Shown: positions 16,328-22,986, counted from the stretch's first letter. The stretch: 35,803 bases of DNA from Bacteroidota bacterium (GCA_013287475.1 JABDDT010000029.1:1-35803); one strand, 5' to 3'. Notes: generated by a model not told the origin, from the letters alone. Program-made: numbers and translations.

Positions 16328-16722
16328 TTTCTCAGATCTTGGGTGTCTGTAATGATATGCGTAACCACGCCCCACACCTGCATATCCATATCGCTGGTGA
16401 TTTTTATTTCCGGGTATTTGCTGTTTGCCGGCACCAGCCAGCAGGTATGTTCATTCTTTCGCATGAACTTGACCGTGAATTCTCCATTTAGGACTGCCAC
16501 AACTATATTTCCATTCACAGGTGTAAGGGACCGGTCCACCAGTAGCCGGGCCCTGGGTGGAATAAAAGCACCCATCATCGAATCACCCGTACATTCCACA
16601 ATGAAGGTTGAAAGCGGATGACGAATAAGTTCCCTGTCCAGCTCAATTCTTTCTTCCAGATAGTCCAGGGCCGGAGATGGAAACCCCGCCGGCACTGCCG
16701 TTTCATAATACAATAATTCCAT
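16315..16722 (-). CDS. umuD: UmuD-like autoproteolytic subunit of DNA polymerase V (S24 peptidase)
   Basis: A LexA/UmuD-type self-cleaving protein without the LexA helix-turn-helix. Cleavage should occur at the Ala-Gly bond in AVPAGFPSPA. The serine of CTGDSMMGAF and the lysine of EFTVKFMRK are 37 residues apart, as in E. coli UmuD (Ser60/Lys97). The frame is open to a GTG at 16752 (10 more residues), but I prefer the ATG at 16722: a -7-like box (16755-16762) would put the transcript start at or downstream of the GTG. That choice is moderate. RecA-filament-stimulated cleavage would give UmuD', which activates UmuC. The overlap with umuC is 13 bp. Confidence 0.88.
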   Translation of the reverse strand: MELLYYETAVPAGFPSPALDYLEERIELDRELIRHPLSTFIVECTGDSMMGAFIPPRARLLVDRSLTPVNGNIVVAVLNGEFTVKFMRKNEHTCWLVPANSKYPEIKITSDMDMQVWGVVTHIITDTQDLRKCMR

Positions 16723-16754
16723 AAAAGACCTTTTAAATCCTGTCAATTCCACTA

Positions 16755-16777
16755 CAAGATTACTAAAATATTTAGTA
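16755..16777 (-). promoter_or_regulatory. Candidate promoter/operator of umuDC: -7-like box plus inverted repeat
   Basis: 16761-16777 reads TACTAAAATATTTAGTA, a perfect 7-bp inverted repeat with a 3-nt centre. Overlapping its gene-proximal edge, the minus strand carries TAATCTTG (16762-16755), one mismatch from the -7 consensus TAnnTTTG. A repressor bound to the dyad would cover this promoter, which suits a damage-inducible operon. It does not look like the gammaproteobacterial or Gram-positive LexA boxes. Confidence 0.5.
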
Positions 16778-16876
16778 TTTGAGAATTAAATTTATAGAAC
16801 AAACAGGGTCTGGCATTTAATATGATCAGTGAGATATATTGGGGGGCCTTCCAGGCGGATGGCGGCGAAAATTAGT

Positions 16877-16884
16877 TAACTTTA
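16877..16884 (+). promoter_or_regulatory. Possible -7 box (TAACTTTA) for the rhodanese-like gene
   Basis: TAACTTTA differs from TAnnTTTG at the last position and lies 38 bp upstream of the ATG at 16915. No clear -33 element. Confidence 0.3.
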
Positions 16885-16914
16885 ATTAGTGACAAATCTT
16901 ATAAAACGCTGAAT

Positions 16915-17358
16915 ATGAAATACCGGATTATTTTAATCTTAATCATTATTGCAAGTATTGCATTTAATAAATATAAGGGAATAAAAGAAAGCGGGCCGGA
17001 ACCATGGACAGCCAGTCAGCTCCTGGCGCCGGCTGATCTGGCAGCTGTTATCAATAATACCGCTGCAAAAAAACCGATGATTATTTCCGTCGGGCCCGGA
17101 GCATTAATAAAAGGGTCCCTGGATATGGGGCCCGTTCATGAAAAAGAAAATCTGGAAAAATTAAAAAAGCAACTCAGCCAACTGCCTCAGGATGCTAATA
17201 TTGTTATCTATTGCGGTTGTTGCCCTTTTGAGCATTGCCCGAATATCAGGCCCGCATTTATTATGCTGAATGAAATGAAATTCAGCAATGCTCACCTGCT
17301 GAACCTGGAACATAATATTAAGACAGATTGGGTTTCTAAGGGATTTCCTACGCAATAG
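16915..17358 (+). CDS. Rhodanese-like periplasmic protein with Cys-rich active loop
   Basis: A 147-aa protein with an N-terminal hydrophobic signal/anchor (MKYRIILILIIIASIAFNKY), so it is likely exported or tethered in the inner membrane facing the periplasm. A single rhodanese-like domain follows: the segment KPMIISVGPGALIKGSLDMG corresponds to the usual substrate-loop strand, and NIVIYCGCCPFEHCPN carries the active-site loop with four cysteines (C100, C102, C103, C108), where C100 takes the place of the rhodanese nucleophile. The extra cysteines suggest redox or metal binding rather than plain sulfurtransfer. That is inference. It stands alone between divergent umuD and a long repeat array. 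Confidence 0.75.
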   Translation: MKYRIILILIIIASIAFNKYKGIKESGPEPWTASQLLAPADLAAVINNTAAKKPMIISVGPGALIKGSLDMGPVHEKENLEKLKKQLSQLPQDANIVIYCGCCPFEHCPNIRPAFIMLNEMKFSNAHLLNLEHNIKTDWVSKGFPTQ

Positions 17359-17490
17359 GCTGAAGGCATAAAGCGTAAGGCTTAAAGCGTAACGCCTAAT
17401 GCCTAATGCGTAACGCGTAACGCCAAACGCTTAACGCTTAAAGCGTAACGCCAAACGCGTAACGCGTAAAGCTTAAGGCGCAAGGCTAAC
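17358..17490. repeat. 7-bp word array, GCGTAAC/GCTTAAA/GCCTAAT family, left arm
   Basis: Roughly 18 near-contiguous heptads with the form GCnTAAN or GCCAAAC fill the region after the rhodanese-like gene. The reverse-complement array at 17557-17624 makes this the largest fold-back region of the window. The word order is not strictly mirrored, so several alternative pairings are possible. Confidence 0.9.
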
Positions 17491-17502
17491 GAAATTAAAA
17501 GA

Positions 17503-17548
17503 AAATGGTTTATAGAAGATGGGTAAACCATTTACCATAAACCATTCA
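17503..17548. repeat. Nested inverted repeats in the loop of the large array
   Basis: Between the two arms of the large array, AATGGTTTAT and its exact reverse complement ATAAACCATT form 10-bp arms, and inside them GGTAAA-CCA-TTTACC forms a second hairpin. The region therefore holds a stem within a stem. Confidence 0.75.
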
Positions 17549-17556
17549 CGATGTCC

Positions 17557-17624
17557 TGCGTTAAGCGTTACGCGTTACGCGTTAAGCTTTAAGCCTTACG
17601 CTTTACGCCTTAAGCTTATTAAGC
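17557..17624. repeat. 7-bp word array, opposite orientation (right arm)
   Basis: About nine heptads of the form GTTACGC, GTTAAGC, CTTTACGC-like, i.e. reverse complements of the left-arm words. The right end runs into the stop codon of the convergent WXXGXW-protein gene (TAA at 17621-17619, part of a GCTTAA word on the minus strand). Confidence 0.9.
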
Positions 17625-17933
17625 TCTTCTCCAATGACCGGCAACCCAGTATTCACCATATTCATGGTGTCTTTTCCAATGGCCGGGAACCCATATCCAA
17701 CCTTCATGTGGCGGAGCTGCCCAATAACCGCCCGCATACACATAACCGTTACCACGTGGAGTCCATTCTTCAGCAACCCAAACATGATGAGGTGAAGGCT
17801 GCGCTGGTCTGACTACTACTGCTGTCGGAACAACAGGCCTGACCTTTACATAAATTGTCTGGGCACCAGCTGTTAATCCAAAAGCCAGTGCAAAGAAGAC
17901 AAATACAAATACTTTAATAAATGATTTCTTCAT
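17619..17933 (-). CDS. Secreted WXXGXW/YXWQ-repeat protein
   Basis: A 104-aa protein with a Sec signal peptide (MKKSFIKVFVFVFFALAFGL, cleavage near AGAQ). The mature part is rich in aromatic residues and has repeated Trp-centred motifs: VWVAEEWTPRGNGYVYAGGY, then WIWVPGHWKRHHEYGEYWVA and GHWRRA, i.e. W-x2-G-x-W units of the YXWQ/WXXGXW repeat family. These are small envelope proteins with unknown roles. The final Ala codon and stop (GCT TAA) coincide with a 7-bp repeat word. Confidence 0.85.
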   Translation of the reverse strand: MKKSFIKVFVFVFFALAFGLTAGAQTIYVKVRPVVPTAVVVRPAQPSPHHVWVAEEWTPRGNGYVYAGGYWAAPPHEGWIWVPGHWKRHHEYGEYWVAGHWRRA

Positions 17934-18039
17934 ACATGTTGTTTTTAATATGACTGCATACTATTTAATAGGTTTAATTGCCAATCCACTAAACGTGAAA
18001 GAGGAAAACCCTATGTAAACAGTTTGTTAATCCGTCATA

Positions 18040-18945
18040 TTATTGCAATTTCTGGACCAGTGAATCATAATAATTTTTTGTGAAAATCACATCCGGAACA
18101 CTATGATACCAGTTGGATTCATGCTCAATAGAAAGCATCCCTTTAAAGTTTTGTCTTTTTAATTCTGCAAGTACAGAAGGTAAATCAACCACTCCTTTAC
18201 TCACCAGTGTGTCGGCAGCCTCAGGATTATCAAACTTCACTACGTCTTTCAGATGGACACCAATAATATGACCTTCTAATTTCTTGAGACAGTCAACCGG
18301 ATTCAAACCATTCCGTGCCCAGTGGCCGATATCTGCACAGGAGCCGATATGAGGATGTCCTACTGTGGCAGCTAATACGGAATCAGGACTCCAGTACATA
18401 TTGGGTTTTGGATGATCATGAATGGCGACCGGAATTCCATAAACACCAGCTAGACTATCCACCATGCCCCACTGCGATTTTATTGGTTCGGCGGTTATAT
18501 AACTCAATCCGAAATCCTTGGCAAGCTCAAAAGTTTTAATCCATTCTGCTTTGTTTTTGGGAACAATTACACCCATGGCTATAATCTGAATTCCTTTTTT
18601 CTGCAGTAATTGTTTCAGCTTATCGCGGGTTTCTTTTGACATATCAAAACCATAAGAACCCTGCATCCCTCCTCCGAGTTTCTGACCTATAAAAGCTTCA
18701 ATATTTTTTATACCCGAACTATCCACTTTGTCCAGCGCATCAGAGAATGAGAATTTCATAAATGTCCACATCTGAACTCCCAATTTAAATCCTGCCGTAG
18801 ACCCTGAGGAAGAATCTGTTTTTGCAGAACTGTTGTCCGACTTTACAGCGGTGCTGTCGGAGGAAGAAGATGACTGTGAGCCGTTACAGCCGGCAAAAAT
18901 AATTATGGCCAGCATGGGTAATAAAAAGGCAGCAAATCGTTTCAT
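18040..18945 (-). CDS. Lipoprotein sugar-phosphate isomerase/epimerase-like TIM-barrel protein
   Basis: A 301-aa protein with lipoprotein signal peptide and lipobox IFAGC, then a Ser-rich linker (GSQSSSSSDSTAVKSDNSSA) of about 30 residues that would lift the domain off the membrane. The rest is a xylose-isomerase-like TIM barrel (AP endonuclease 2 family): GVQMWTFMKFSFSDALDKV at the first strand, then metal-ligand-type residues in ITAEP, AIHDHPKP, SCADIGHWAR, GVHLKDV and LSIEHESNWY. Such proteins are common in Bacteroidota as secreted sugar isomerases/epimerases. Substrate unknown. It is a single gene, with no close partner on its strand. Confidence 0.88.
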   Translation of the reverse strand: MKRFAAFLLPMLAIIIFAGCNGSQSSSSSDSTAVKSDNSSAKTDSSSGSTAGFKLGVQMWTFMKFSFSDALDKVDSSGIKNIEAFIGQKLGGGMQGSYGFDMSKETRDKLKQLLQKKGIQIIAMGVIVPKNKAEWIKTFELAKDFGLSYITAEPIKSQWGMVDSLAGVYGIPVAIHDHPKPNMYWSPDSVLAATVGHPHIGSCADIGHWARNGLNPVDCLKKLEGHIIGVHLKDVVKFDNPEAADTLVSKGVVDLPSVLAELKRQNFKGMLSIEHESNWYHSVPDVIFTKNYYDSLVQKLQ

Positions 18946-19177
18946 GTATATTTTTTTAAATTGAAGAAATTATTTTCGGCGGGCAAGTTCCTTATTTTAT
19001 GTTAAAAATAAATTACCGTTTGAAATAATTTTGGGAAAAGTTTTACCCATCCAGTCATTTCTGCCAAATGAATATAAAAATTCATGAATTGAGTATGAAA
19101 ATCACGAATTGATTATGAAGATTCTTAGGAAGAAAATGAAGATTCTTGGAATTGTGTGGCATGAAATTGTATAACTT
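18946..19177. other. Gene-free spacer with short direct repeats
   Basis: Between the divergent epimerase and DUF2911 genes no coding frame is convincing. Two imperfect direct repeats are visible: GAATTGA(G/T)TATGAA at about 19085-19098 and 19105-19118, and ATGAAGATTCTT(A)GGA at 19115-19130 and 19136-19150. They precede the DUF2911 promoter and could be regulator sites or simple duplications. Confidence 0.5.
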
Positions 19178-19185
19178 TATGTTTG
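19152..19185 (+). promoter_or_regulatory. Bacteroidota-type promoter of the DUF2911 gene
   Basis: TATGTTTG at 19178-19185 is an exact TAnnTTTG -7 box, and a TTG at 19152-19154 lies 26 bp upstream of it, the expected place for the -33 element. The start of transcription would fall near 19191, about 28 bp before the ATG at 19219, which supports that start over the TTG at 19183. Confidence 0.65.
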
Positions 19186-19218
19186 GATAAATCCATTTTT
19201 TCACTCAACAACTTTCAT

Positions 19219-19770
19219 ATGAAAAAAACATTTCTTGCCAGGATCATCGGTATTGCATTCGTCGGAGTTTTATTCTGCAGTCATTTATGGGCACAGGAGG
19301 ATAAAAGCAAAAGGCCAAGTCCCCCGGCTACTGCAACAGGAAAAATAAAAGACGCGATGATAAAGATTGATTACAGCAGTCCATCCGTTAAAGGAAGAAC
19401 AATCTTTGGAGGCCTGCTTCCTTATGGCAAACCATGGAGGGCTGGCGCAAACGAAGCCACTATTTTTTCAACTGACAAACCTATTAAAGTGGAAGGCAAG
19501 GATCTTCCGGCCGGCAAATACAGCCTGTTTATGACACCAGGCGAAAAAGAATGGTCAATTATTTTCAACTCACAAACCGGACAATGGGGAGTTAAAAATG
19601 ATGAATCTGCAAACTTCGATCCGGCAAAAAATGTGCTGGTTGTAACAGTTAAACCTAAAGATCTTAAAGATGTTCAGGAAAAACTGATCTACACAGTTTC
19701 AGATAAAGAATTTGATAAGGGATTTTCTATGAGCTGGGCCAAAACCAAAGTGTTTGCGTCCATCAAATAA
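19219..19770 (+). CDS. Secreted DUF2911 protein
   Basis: A 183-aa protein starting at the ATG at 19219 with a Sec signal peptide (MKKTFLARIIGIAFVGVLFC, cleavage near LWAQ). The frame extends to a TTG at 19183, but that would lie inside the promoter. The mature protein is the DUF2911 domain: KIDYSSPSVKGRTIFGGLLP, then YGKPWRAGANEATIFSTDKP, and LPAGKYSLFMTPGEKEWSII, all typical of this beta-rich family, often found in Bacteroidota as a periplasmic protein of unknown function. Transcription should stop at the strong hairpin at 19823-19854. Confidence 0.9.
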   Translation: MKKTFLARIIGIAFVGVLFCSHLWAQEDKSKRPSPPATATGKIKDAMIKIDYSSPSVKGRTIFGGLLPYGKPWRAGANEATIFSTDKPIKVEGKDLPAGKYSLFMTPGEKEWSIIFNSQTGQWGVKNDESANFDPAKNVLVVTVKPKDLKDVQEKLIYTVSDKEFDKGFSMSWAKTKVFASIK

Positions 19771-19789
19771 TTTAAATCAATTATTAATT

Positions 19790-19822
19790 AAAGCGTTAGG
19801 CTTTAAGCGTTAGGCTTTAGGC
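19790..19822. repeat. 7-bp word array, GCGTTAG/GCTTTAA family
   Basis: Four heptads (GCGTTAG, GCTTTAA, GCGTTAG, GCTTTAG) lie between the DUF2911 stop and the terminator hairpin. They are single-orientation, so no fold-back arm. Confidence 0.85.
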
Positions 19823-19854
19823 AAAAAAACACCGGATAAATCCGGTGTTTTTTT
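19823..19854. terminator. Strong bidirectional intrinsic terminator
   Basis: AAAAAAACACCGGA-TAAA-TCCGGTGTTTTTTT: a perfect 14-bp stem with a 4-nt loop, GC-rich core (CACCGG) and A/T tracts on both sides, so it can act for both the DUF2911 gene and the convergent coiled-coil gene. It overlaps the stop codon of the latter (19853-19855). Confidence 0.93.
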
Positions 19855-20242
19855 ATGTAAGCCACTTCCCTTCAAACTCCCCGAATTCAGTATTTATTTT
19901 TTTAAAATTAGCTTTATAAGCAGCCAGACGTTTTTTGATCGGAATGTGATTTTCTTTATTATATTTTCTGAAATCAAACGGTTTGCCGTCGCGCGAATAT
20001 TCACCCATATTCATTTTTGCAATGTGCATTTCATGACGCATTTCATCGATTTCCGCTCTTAAAGCTGTAAATTCTTTTTCAAAATAATCACTCATGGATT
20101 TTACCTCCGCCTCTTTACGTTTGGCCCTGAGTTCATTGAGGTAGTCACCGAATATCCGCAGCACATTAATATCGAAATTCAATTCTGCAATCCATAGTCG
20201 GTATCTGAGATGAAGACTCATTACGGAAGGTGTGCCTGGCAT
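19853..20242 (-). CDS. Unrecognised 129-aa coiled-coil protein
   Basis: A cytoplasmic, highly charged protein with long predicted helices: about residues 36-78 (LNELRAKRKEAEVKSMSDYF, then FTALRAEIDEMRHEMHIAKM) form heptad-like coiled coil. A basic C-terminal region with KKRLAAYKANFKKIN and the end FGEFEGKWLT follow. I recognise no family. Its start at 20242 faces the trans-sulfuration gene, and the 30-bp palindrome (20287-20316) lies between the two starts. It ends in the shared terminator. Confidence 0.7.
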   Translation of the reverse strand: MPGTPSVMSLHLRYRLWIAELNFDINVLRIFGDYLNELRAKRKEAEVKSMSDYFEKEFTALRAEIDEMRHEMHIAKMNMGEYSRDGKPFDFRKYNKENHIPIKKRLAAYKANFKKINTEFGEFEGKWLT

Positions 20243-20272
20243 AGATTGGTTTTATTTACACAATTTAGACTT

Positions 20273-20326
20273 TAATGCGTAAAGCATAAAGCGTAAGGCT
20301 TAAGCCTTACGCTTTAAGCCTTACGC
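20273..20326. repeat. 7-bp word palindrome, GCGTAAG family (perfect core 20287-20316)
   Basis: The core TAAAGCGTAAGGCTT and its exact reverse complement follow each other without spacer, giving a perfect 30-bp palindrome. Weaker symmetry (about 9 of 13 positions) extends it to about 20274-20329. The whole element is built from heptads (GCGTAAA, GCATAAA, GCGTAAG, GCTTAAG...). It sits between divergent genes and only about 20 bp upstream of the -7 box at 20337. Confidence 0.95.
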
Positions 20327-20336
20327 CTCTAATGAT

Positions 20337-20344
20337 TATCTTTG
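20337..20344 (+). promoter_or_regulatory. -7 promoter box (TATCTTTG) of the trans-sulfuration gene
   Basis: An exact TAnnTTTG match 13 bp upstream of the ATG at 20357, so the mRNA would have a very short leader. The -33 region falls inside the palindromic repeat and has no TTG. Confidence 0.62.
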
Positions 20345-20356
20345 CAAAAAAGAAAA

Positions 20357-21493
20357 ATGCATTTCGATACACTATCAGTACATGCAGGACATATAGAAGA
20401 TGGAATCGGTTCAGTAATGAGCCCGATCCATGTAACAACTACTTTTGAACGCGATGAAAATGGTGTTATCGGTGGAAAAGGTTATGTATATACACGCTGG
20501 GATAACCCCAACCGGCGCGGACTCGAAACAAAACTCGCAAAACTGGAAGGAGGTGAAGAGGCATTCACCTTTCCGTCAGGAATGGCTGCGGCAATGGCAC
20601 TGGCGCAAACAGTTCTTGAACCCGAAACACATATAATAATTCCGGATGATTGTTACCATGGAATTGCACACCTGGTAAAATCGATGTTACCTAAATGGAA
20701 AATTTCTTATACGGAAGTTGATATGATAGATACCGCTGCTCTGGAAAATGCCATTCAGAAAAATACCAGGCTGATCATTGTTGAAACTCCTTCCAACCCG
20801 ATGCTGAAAATATCGGATATCAGTTTGATATGCAGGATCGCAAAATCAAAAGGCATCCTAGTGGGCTGCGACAATACCTGGACCACCCCGTTGATACAAA
20901 GACCGTTCGAGTTAGGTGCTGATCTGGCCTTTCATTCATCCACTAAATTCTTCGGAGGTCATTCTGATGTACTGGGTGGTTGTATCATCATTAAAAAGAA
21001 AAACGAACTGGCAGAAAAAATTCGTGAATACCAGGTCATTGGCGGCTCTGTTCCCTCACCGTTTGACTGCTGGCTTTTAAACAGAAGCCTTTCCACTCTT
21101 TCACTCCGCCTCGAAAGACAAATAAAAAATGCTGAACTCATTGCTAATTTTCTTAAAGCGCAGCCACTCGTCGAGCAGGTTTACTACCCGGGACTTCCGG
21201 ATCATCCAAACCACGACATTGCCCGGCGCCAGATGCACGGATTATTCGGATCCATGATTTCCATTACAATGAAAGGAGGAGAAAAACAGGCGATTCAATT
21301 TGCCGGCAACATGAAATTATTTAAACATGCAACCAGTCTTGGTGGGGTTGAAAGTTTAATAGAACACCGCCGGTCTGCTGAAGGTAAATCGCCGAGAAGC
21401 CCGGAGAATCTGTTGAGACTTTCTGTCGGCATAGAATATATCGACGACCTGATTGAAGACCTGGCGATGGGATTTGACAGACTCAAATCATGA
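20357..21493 (+). CDS. Trans-sulfuration family PLP enzyme (cystathionine gamma-synthase/lyase-like)
   Basis: A 378-aa Cys/Met-metabolism PLP enzyme. The start is the ATG at 20357 (MHFDTLSVHAGH, the family's normal beginning); a TTG at 20342 lies inside the promoter box. The PLP-binding Lys197 is in FHSSTKFFGGHSD, close to Lys198 of E. coli MetB. Other signatures are YTRWDNPNRRGLETKLAKLE, FPSGMAAAMALA (phosphate-binding SGMAA), VETPSNPMLKISDI, and LGGVESLIEHRRSAEGK. Cystathionine synthase, cystathionine lyase and methionine lyase cannot be told apart by eye. It converges with the MATE gene; their stops abut as TGATCA. Confidence 0.93.
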   Translation: MHFDTLSVHAGHIEDGIGSVMSPIHVTTTFERDENGVIGGKGYVYTRWDNPNRRGLETKLAKLEGGEEAFTFPSGMAAAMALAQTVLEPETHIIIPDDCYHGIAHLVKSMLPKWKISYTEVDMIDTAALENAIQKNTRLIIVETPSNPMLKISDISLICRIAKSKGILVGCDNTWTTPLIQRPFELGADLAFHSSTKFFGGHSDVLGGCIIIKKKNELAEKIREYQVIGGSVPSPFDCWLLNRSLSTLSLRLERQIKNAELIANFLKAQPLVEQVYYPGLPDHPNHDIARRQMHGLFGSMISITMKGGEKQAIQFAGNMKLFKHATSLGGVESLIEHRRSAEGKSPRSPENLLRLSVGIEYIDDLIEDLAMGFDRLKS

Positions 21494-22846
21494 TCAGGCC
21501 GTCTGCTGCAGATCACTCTTCCTTGCCATCGTAAGAAAACGACCTCCAAGAAAAACCGAAGCCAGTGTCAGTCCTATAATCAATCCCAGCCACATACCTG
21601 CCGCACCCATATTGTAATGAAAGGCAAAAAAGCAACCTACAGGAAGACCAATGATCCAGTAAGCAATCGTGATTAAAATTGTTGGCAGCTTCACATCTTT
21701 AATGCCTCGCAAAAGCCCGGCACCCGTTGCCTGGGTTGCATCAGAAATCTGGAAAACAGCAGCAAATAGTAAAAGGATGGCTGTTAAATGAACAACTTCA
21801 GGATTTTTATTAAATACCAGCGGCAATTGCCAGCGGAAGATTATAAAGGCAACCGCACAGAAACAACCATATAGAAAAGCAGTGATAAAAGTTGTTTTGC
21901 CAATTACCCGGATCTTATCCCAGTCAGATCTTCCAAATGCATTACTTACCCTGATCGAACCAGCCTGGGAAAGACCCATGGAAACCATAAAAGTAAAAGC
22001 CGCACAACTCAGCGCTATCTGATGTGCCGCCAGAGAAATGGCACTGATGGTACCGATAATAATTCCTGAAACGACAAATGCACCGATCTCTACTCCCATC
22101 TGAATACTGCTGGGTATACCAATTCGTAATAGTTCCCGGATAGTTGACAGACTATATTTCCACTGGTGCTCGCGAACGGCAATAAAGCGACTAAAAGTCC
22201 TGTGTTTTAAAACAATGATCCCCAGTACCAGAAAAATTACCGTCCGGGTAATCAATGTCGCATAACCTGCCCCCACCAGCTCAAGCCTGGGAAATCCCCA
22301 ATTCCCGTAGATGAGTAACCAGTTCAGAAATATATTGACAGGTAATGCTGCGATCGAAAGCATCATGGCAGTTTTCGTGTACTCGAGACCGTCAGTAAAC
22401 TGTTTAAGGGTCATGTATAAGAGCATGGGAATAACGGAAAGACCCACCAGGGTCATAAAGGGCAGTGCCAGTTCCACCACCTGTGGATCCTGGCCAAGAT
22501 GTTTCAATATATTTCTCCCGAAAACCAGTCCTCCTGAAATGACCAGCGCAAATGCCGTGCATAATAAGAAACCGTTGAAAAGATAATGCGATATCAGCTG
22601 ATGGTCGCGGCGTCCGTTTGCCATGGAAACCAGCTGGGATACGGAGATCGTCATTCCTATTCCAATTACGAAAGGGATATTGGCAGCAGTCATCACCAGT
22701 GAAGCAGCTGCCAGATGTTTATAACTGATATTCCCCACCATGGCAGTATCAATCAGGTGCAGGGATAACTGGGCCAGTTCTCCCATGATGATGGGTATGG
22801 CCAGTTGAATGGTTTTATAAACTTCCTTGTCCTTCCAGTTACTCAT
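21494..22846 (-). CDS. MATE-family exporter (second copy)
   Basis: A 450-aa, twelve-helix MATE exporter. I start it at the ATG at 22846 (MSNWKDKEVYKTIQLAIPII): the frame stays open to 22960, but that extension is read from AT-rich repeats and lies beyond the -7 box at 22864-22871. Family features include MGELAQLSLHLIDTAMVGNI with the DTAMVG segment of helix 1, GLSQAGSIRVSNAFGRSDWD in the second half, and ATQATGAGLLRGIKDVKLPT. This is the NorM/YdhE-like subgroup, distinct from the 6027-7415 copy. The exported compound is unknown. Stop codon abuts that of the convergent PLP gene. Confidence 0.93.
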   Translation of the reverse strand: MSNWKDKEVYKTIQLAIPIIMGELAQLSLHLIDTAMVGNISYKHLAAASLVMTAANIPFVIGIGMTISVSQLVSMANGRRDHQLISHYLFNGFLLCTAFALVISGGLVFGRNILKHLGQDPQVVELALPFMTLVGLSVIPMLLYMTLKQFTDGLEYTKTAMMLSIAALPVNIFLNWLLIYGNWGFPRLELVGAGYATLITRTVIFLVLGIIVLKHRTFSRFIAVREHQWKYSLSTIRELLRIGIPSSIQMGVEIGAFVVSGIIIGTISAISLAAHQIALSCAAFTFMVSMGLSQAGSIRVSNAFGRSDWDKIRVIGKTTFITAFLYGCFCAVAFIIFRWQLPLVFNKNPEVVHLTAILLLFAAVFQISDATQATGAGLLRGIKDVKLPTILITIAYWIIGLPVGCFFAFHYNMGAAGMWLGLIIGLTLASVFLGGRFLTMARKSDLQQTA

Positions 22847-22863
22847 ATATTGGAGAAAGGGTG

Positions 22864-22871
22864 CAAAGATA
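22864..22871 (-). promoter_or_regulatory. -7 promoter box (TATCTTTG) of the second MATE gene
   Basis: On the minus strand an exact TAnnTTTG match, 18 bp upstream of the ATG at 22846. It directly adjoins the AT-rich repeat array that starts at 22870, so the -33 region lies in repeat sequence. Confidence 0.62.
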
Positions 22872-22986
22872 ATTGTCAATTGTTTATTGTTAATTGATAA
22901 CGCTAAAGAGTAAAATAATAAGTAAATGCCGAAAGAGTTTAGATAAACCACCGTTAACAATTACCCGTTAACAATTATCAATTATT
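22870..22986. repeat. AT-rich 7-bp word fold-back (arms about 22870-22902 and 22951-22986)
   Basis: Left-arm words are AATTGTC, AATTGTT, AATTGAT; the right arm is built from GTTAACAATTA-type words. Left arm and reverse-complemented right arm agree at about 27 of 34 positions. It occupies the divergent spacer between the second MATE gene and the Gfo/Idh/MocA gene. Confidence 0.75.

Noticed and set aside
16328..16375. N-terminal extension of UmuC
   Set aside because: The extra residues overlap deep into umuD and precede the conserved UmuC start MYALVDCNNFY.
16315..16752. LexA repressor instead of UmuD
   Set aside because: There is no N-terminal helix-turn-helix; the protein is UmuD-sized and is followed by umuC with a 13-bp overlap.
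17358..17624. Possible CRISPR array
   Set aside because: Units are 7 bp, contiguous and variable, with no 25-40-bp repeats, no unique spacers and no cas genes nearby.
20342..20356. TTG start giving five extra residues on the PLP enzyme
   Set aside because: The TTG is part of the -7 box TATCTTTG and the family normally begins near MHFDTLSVHAG; the ATG at 20357 is better.
22847..22960. N-terminal extension of the second MATE exporter
   Set aside because: The added residues come from AT-rich repeats and lie upstream of the exact -7 box at 22864-22871; MATE proteins start near the ATG at 22846.
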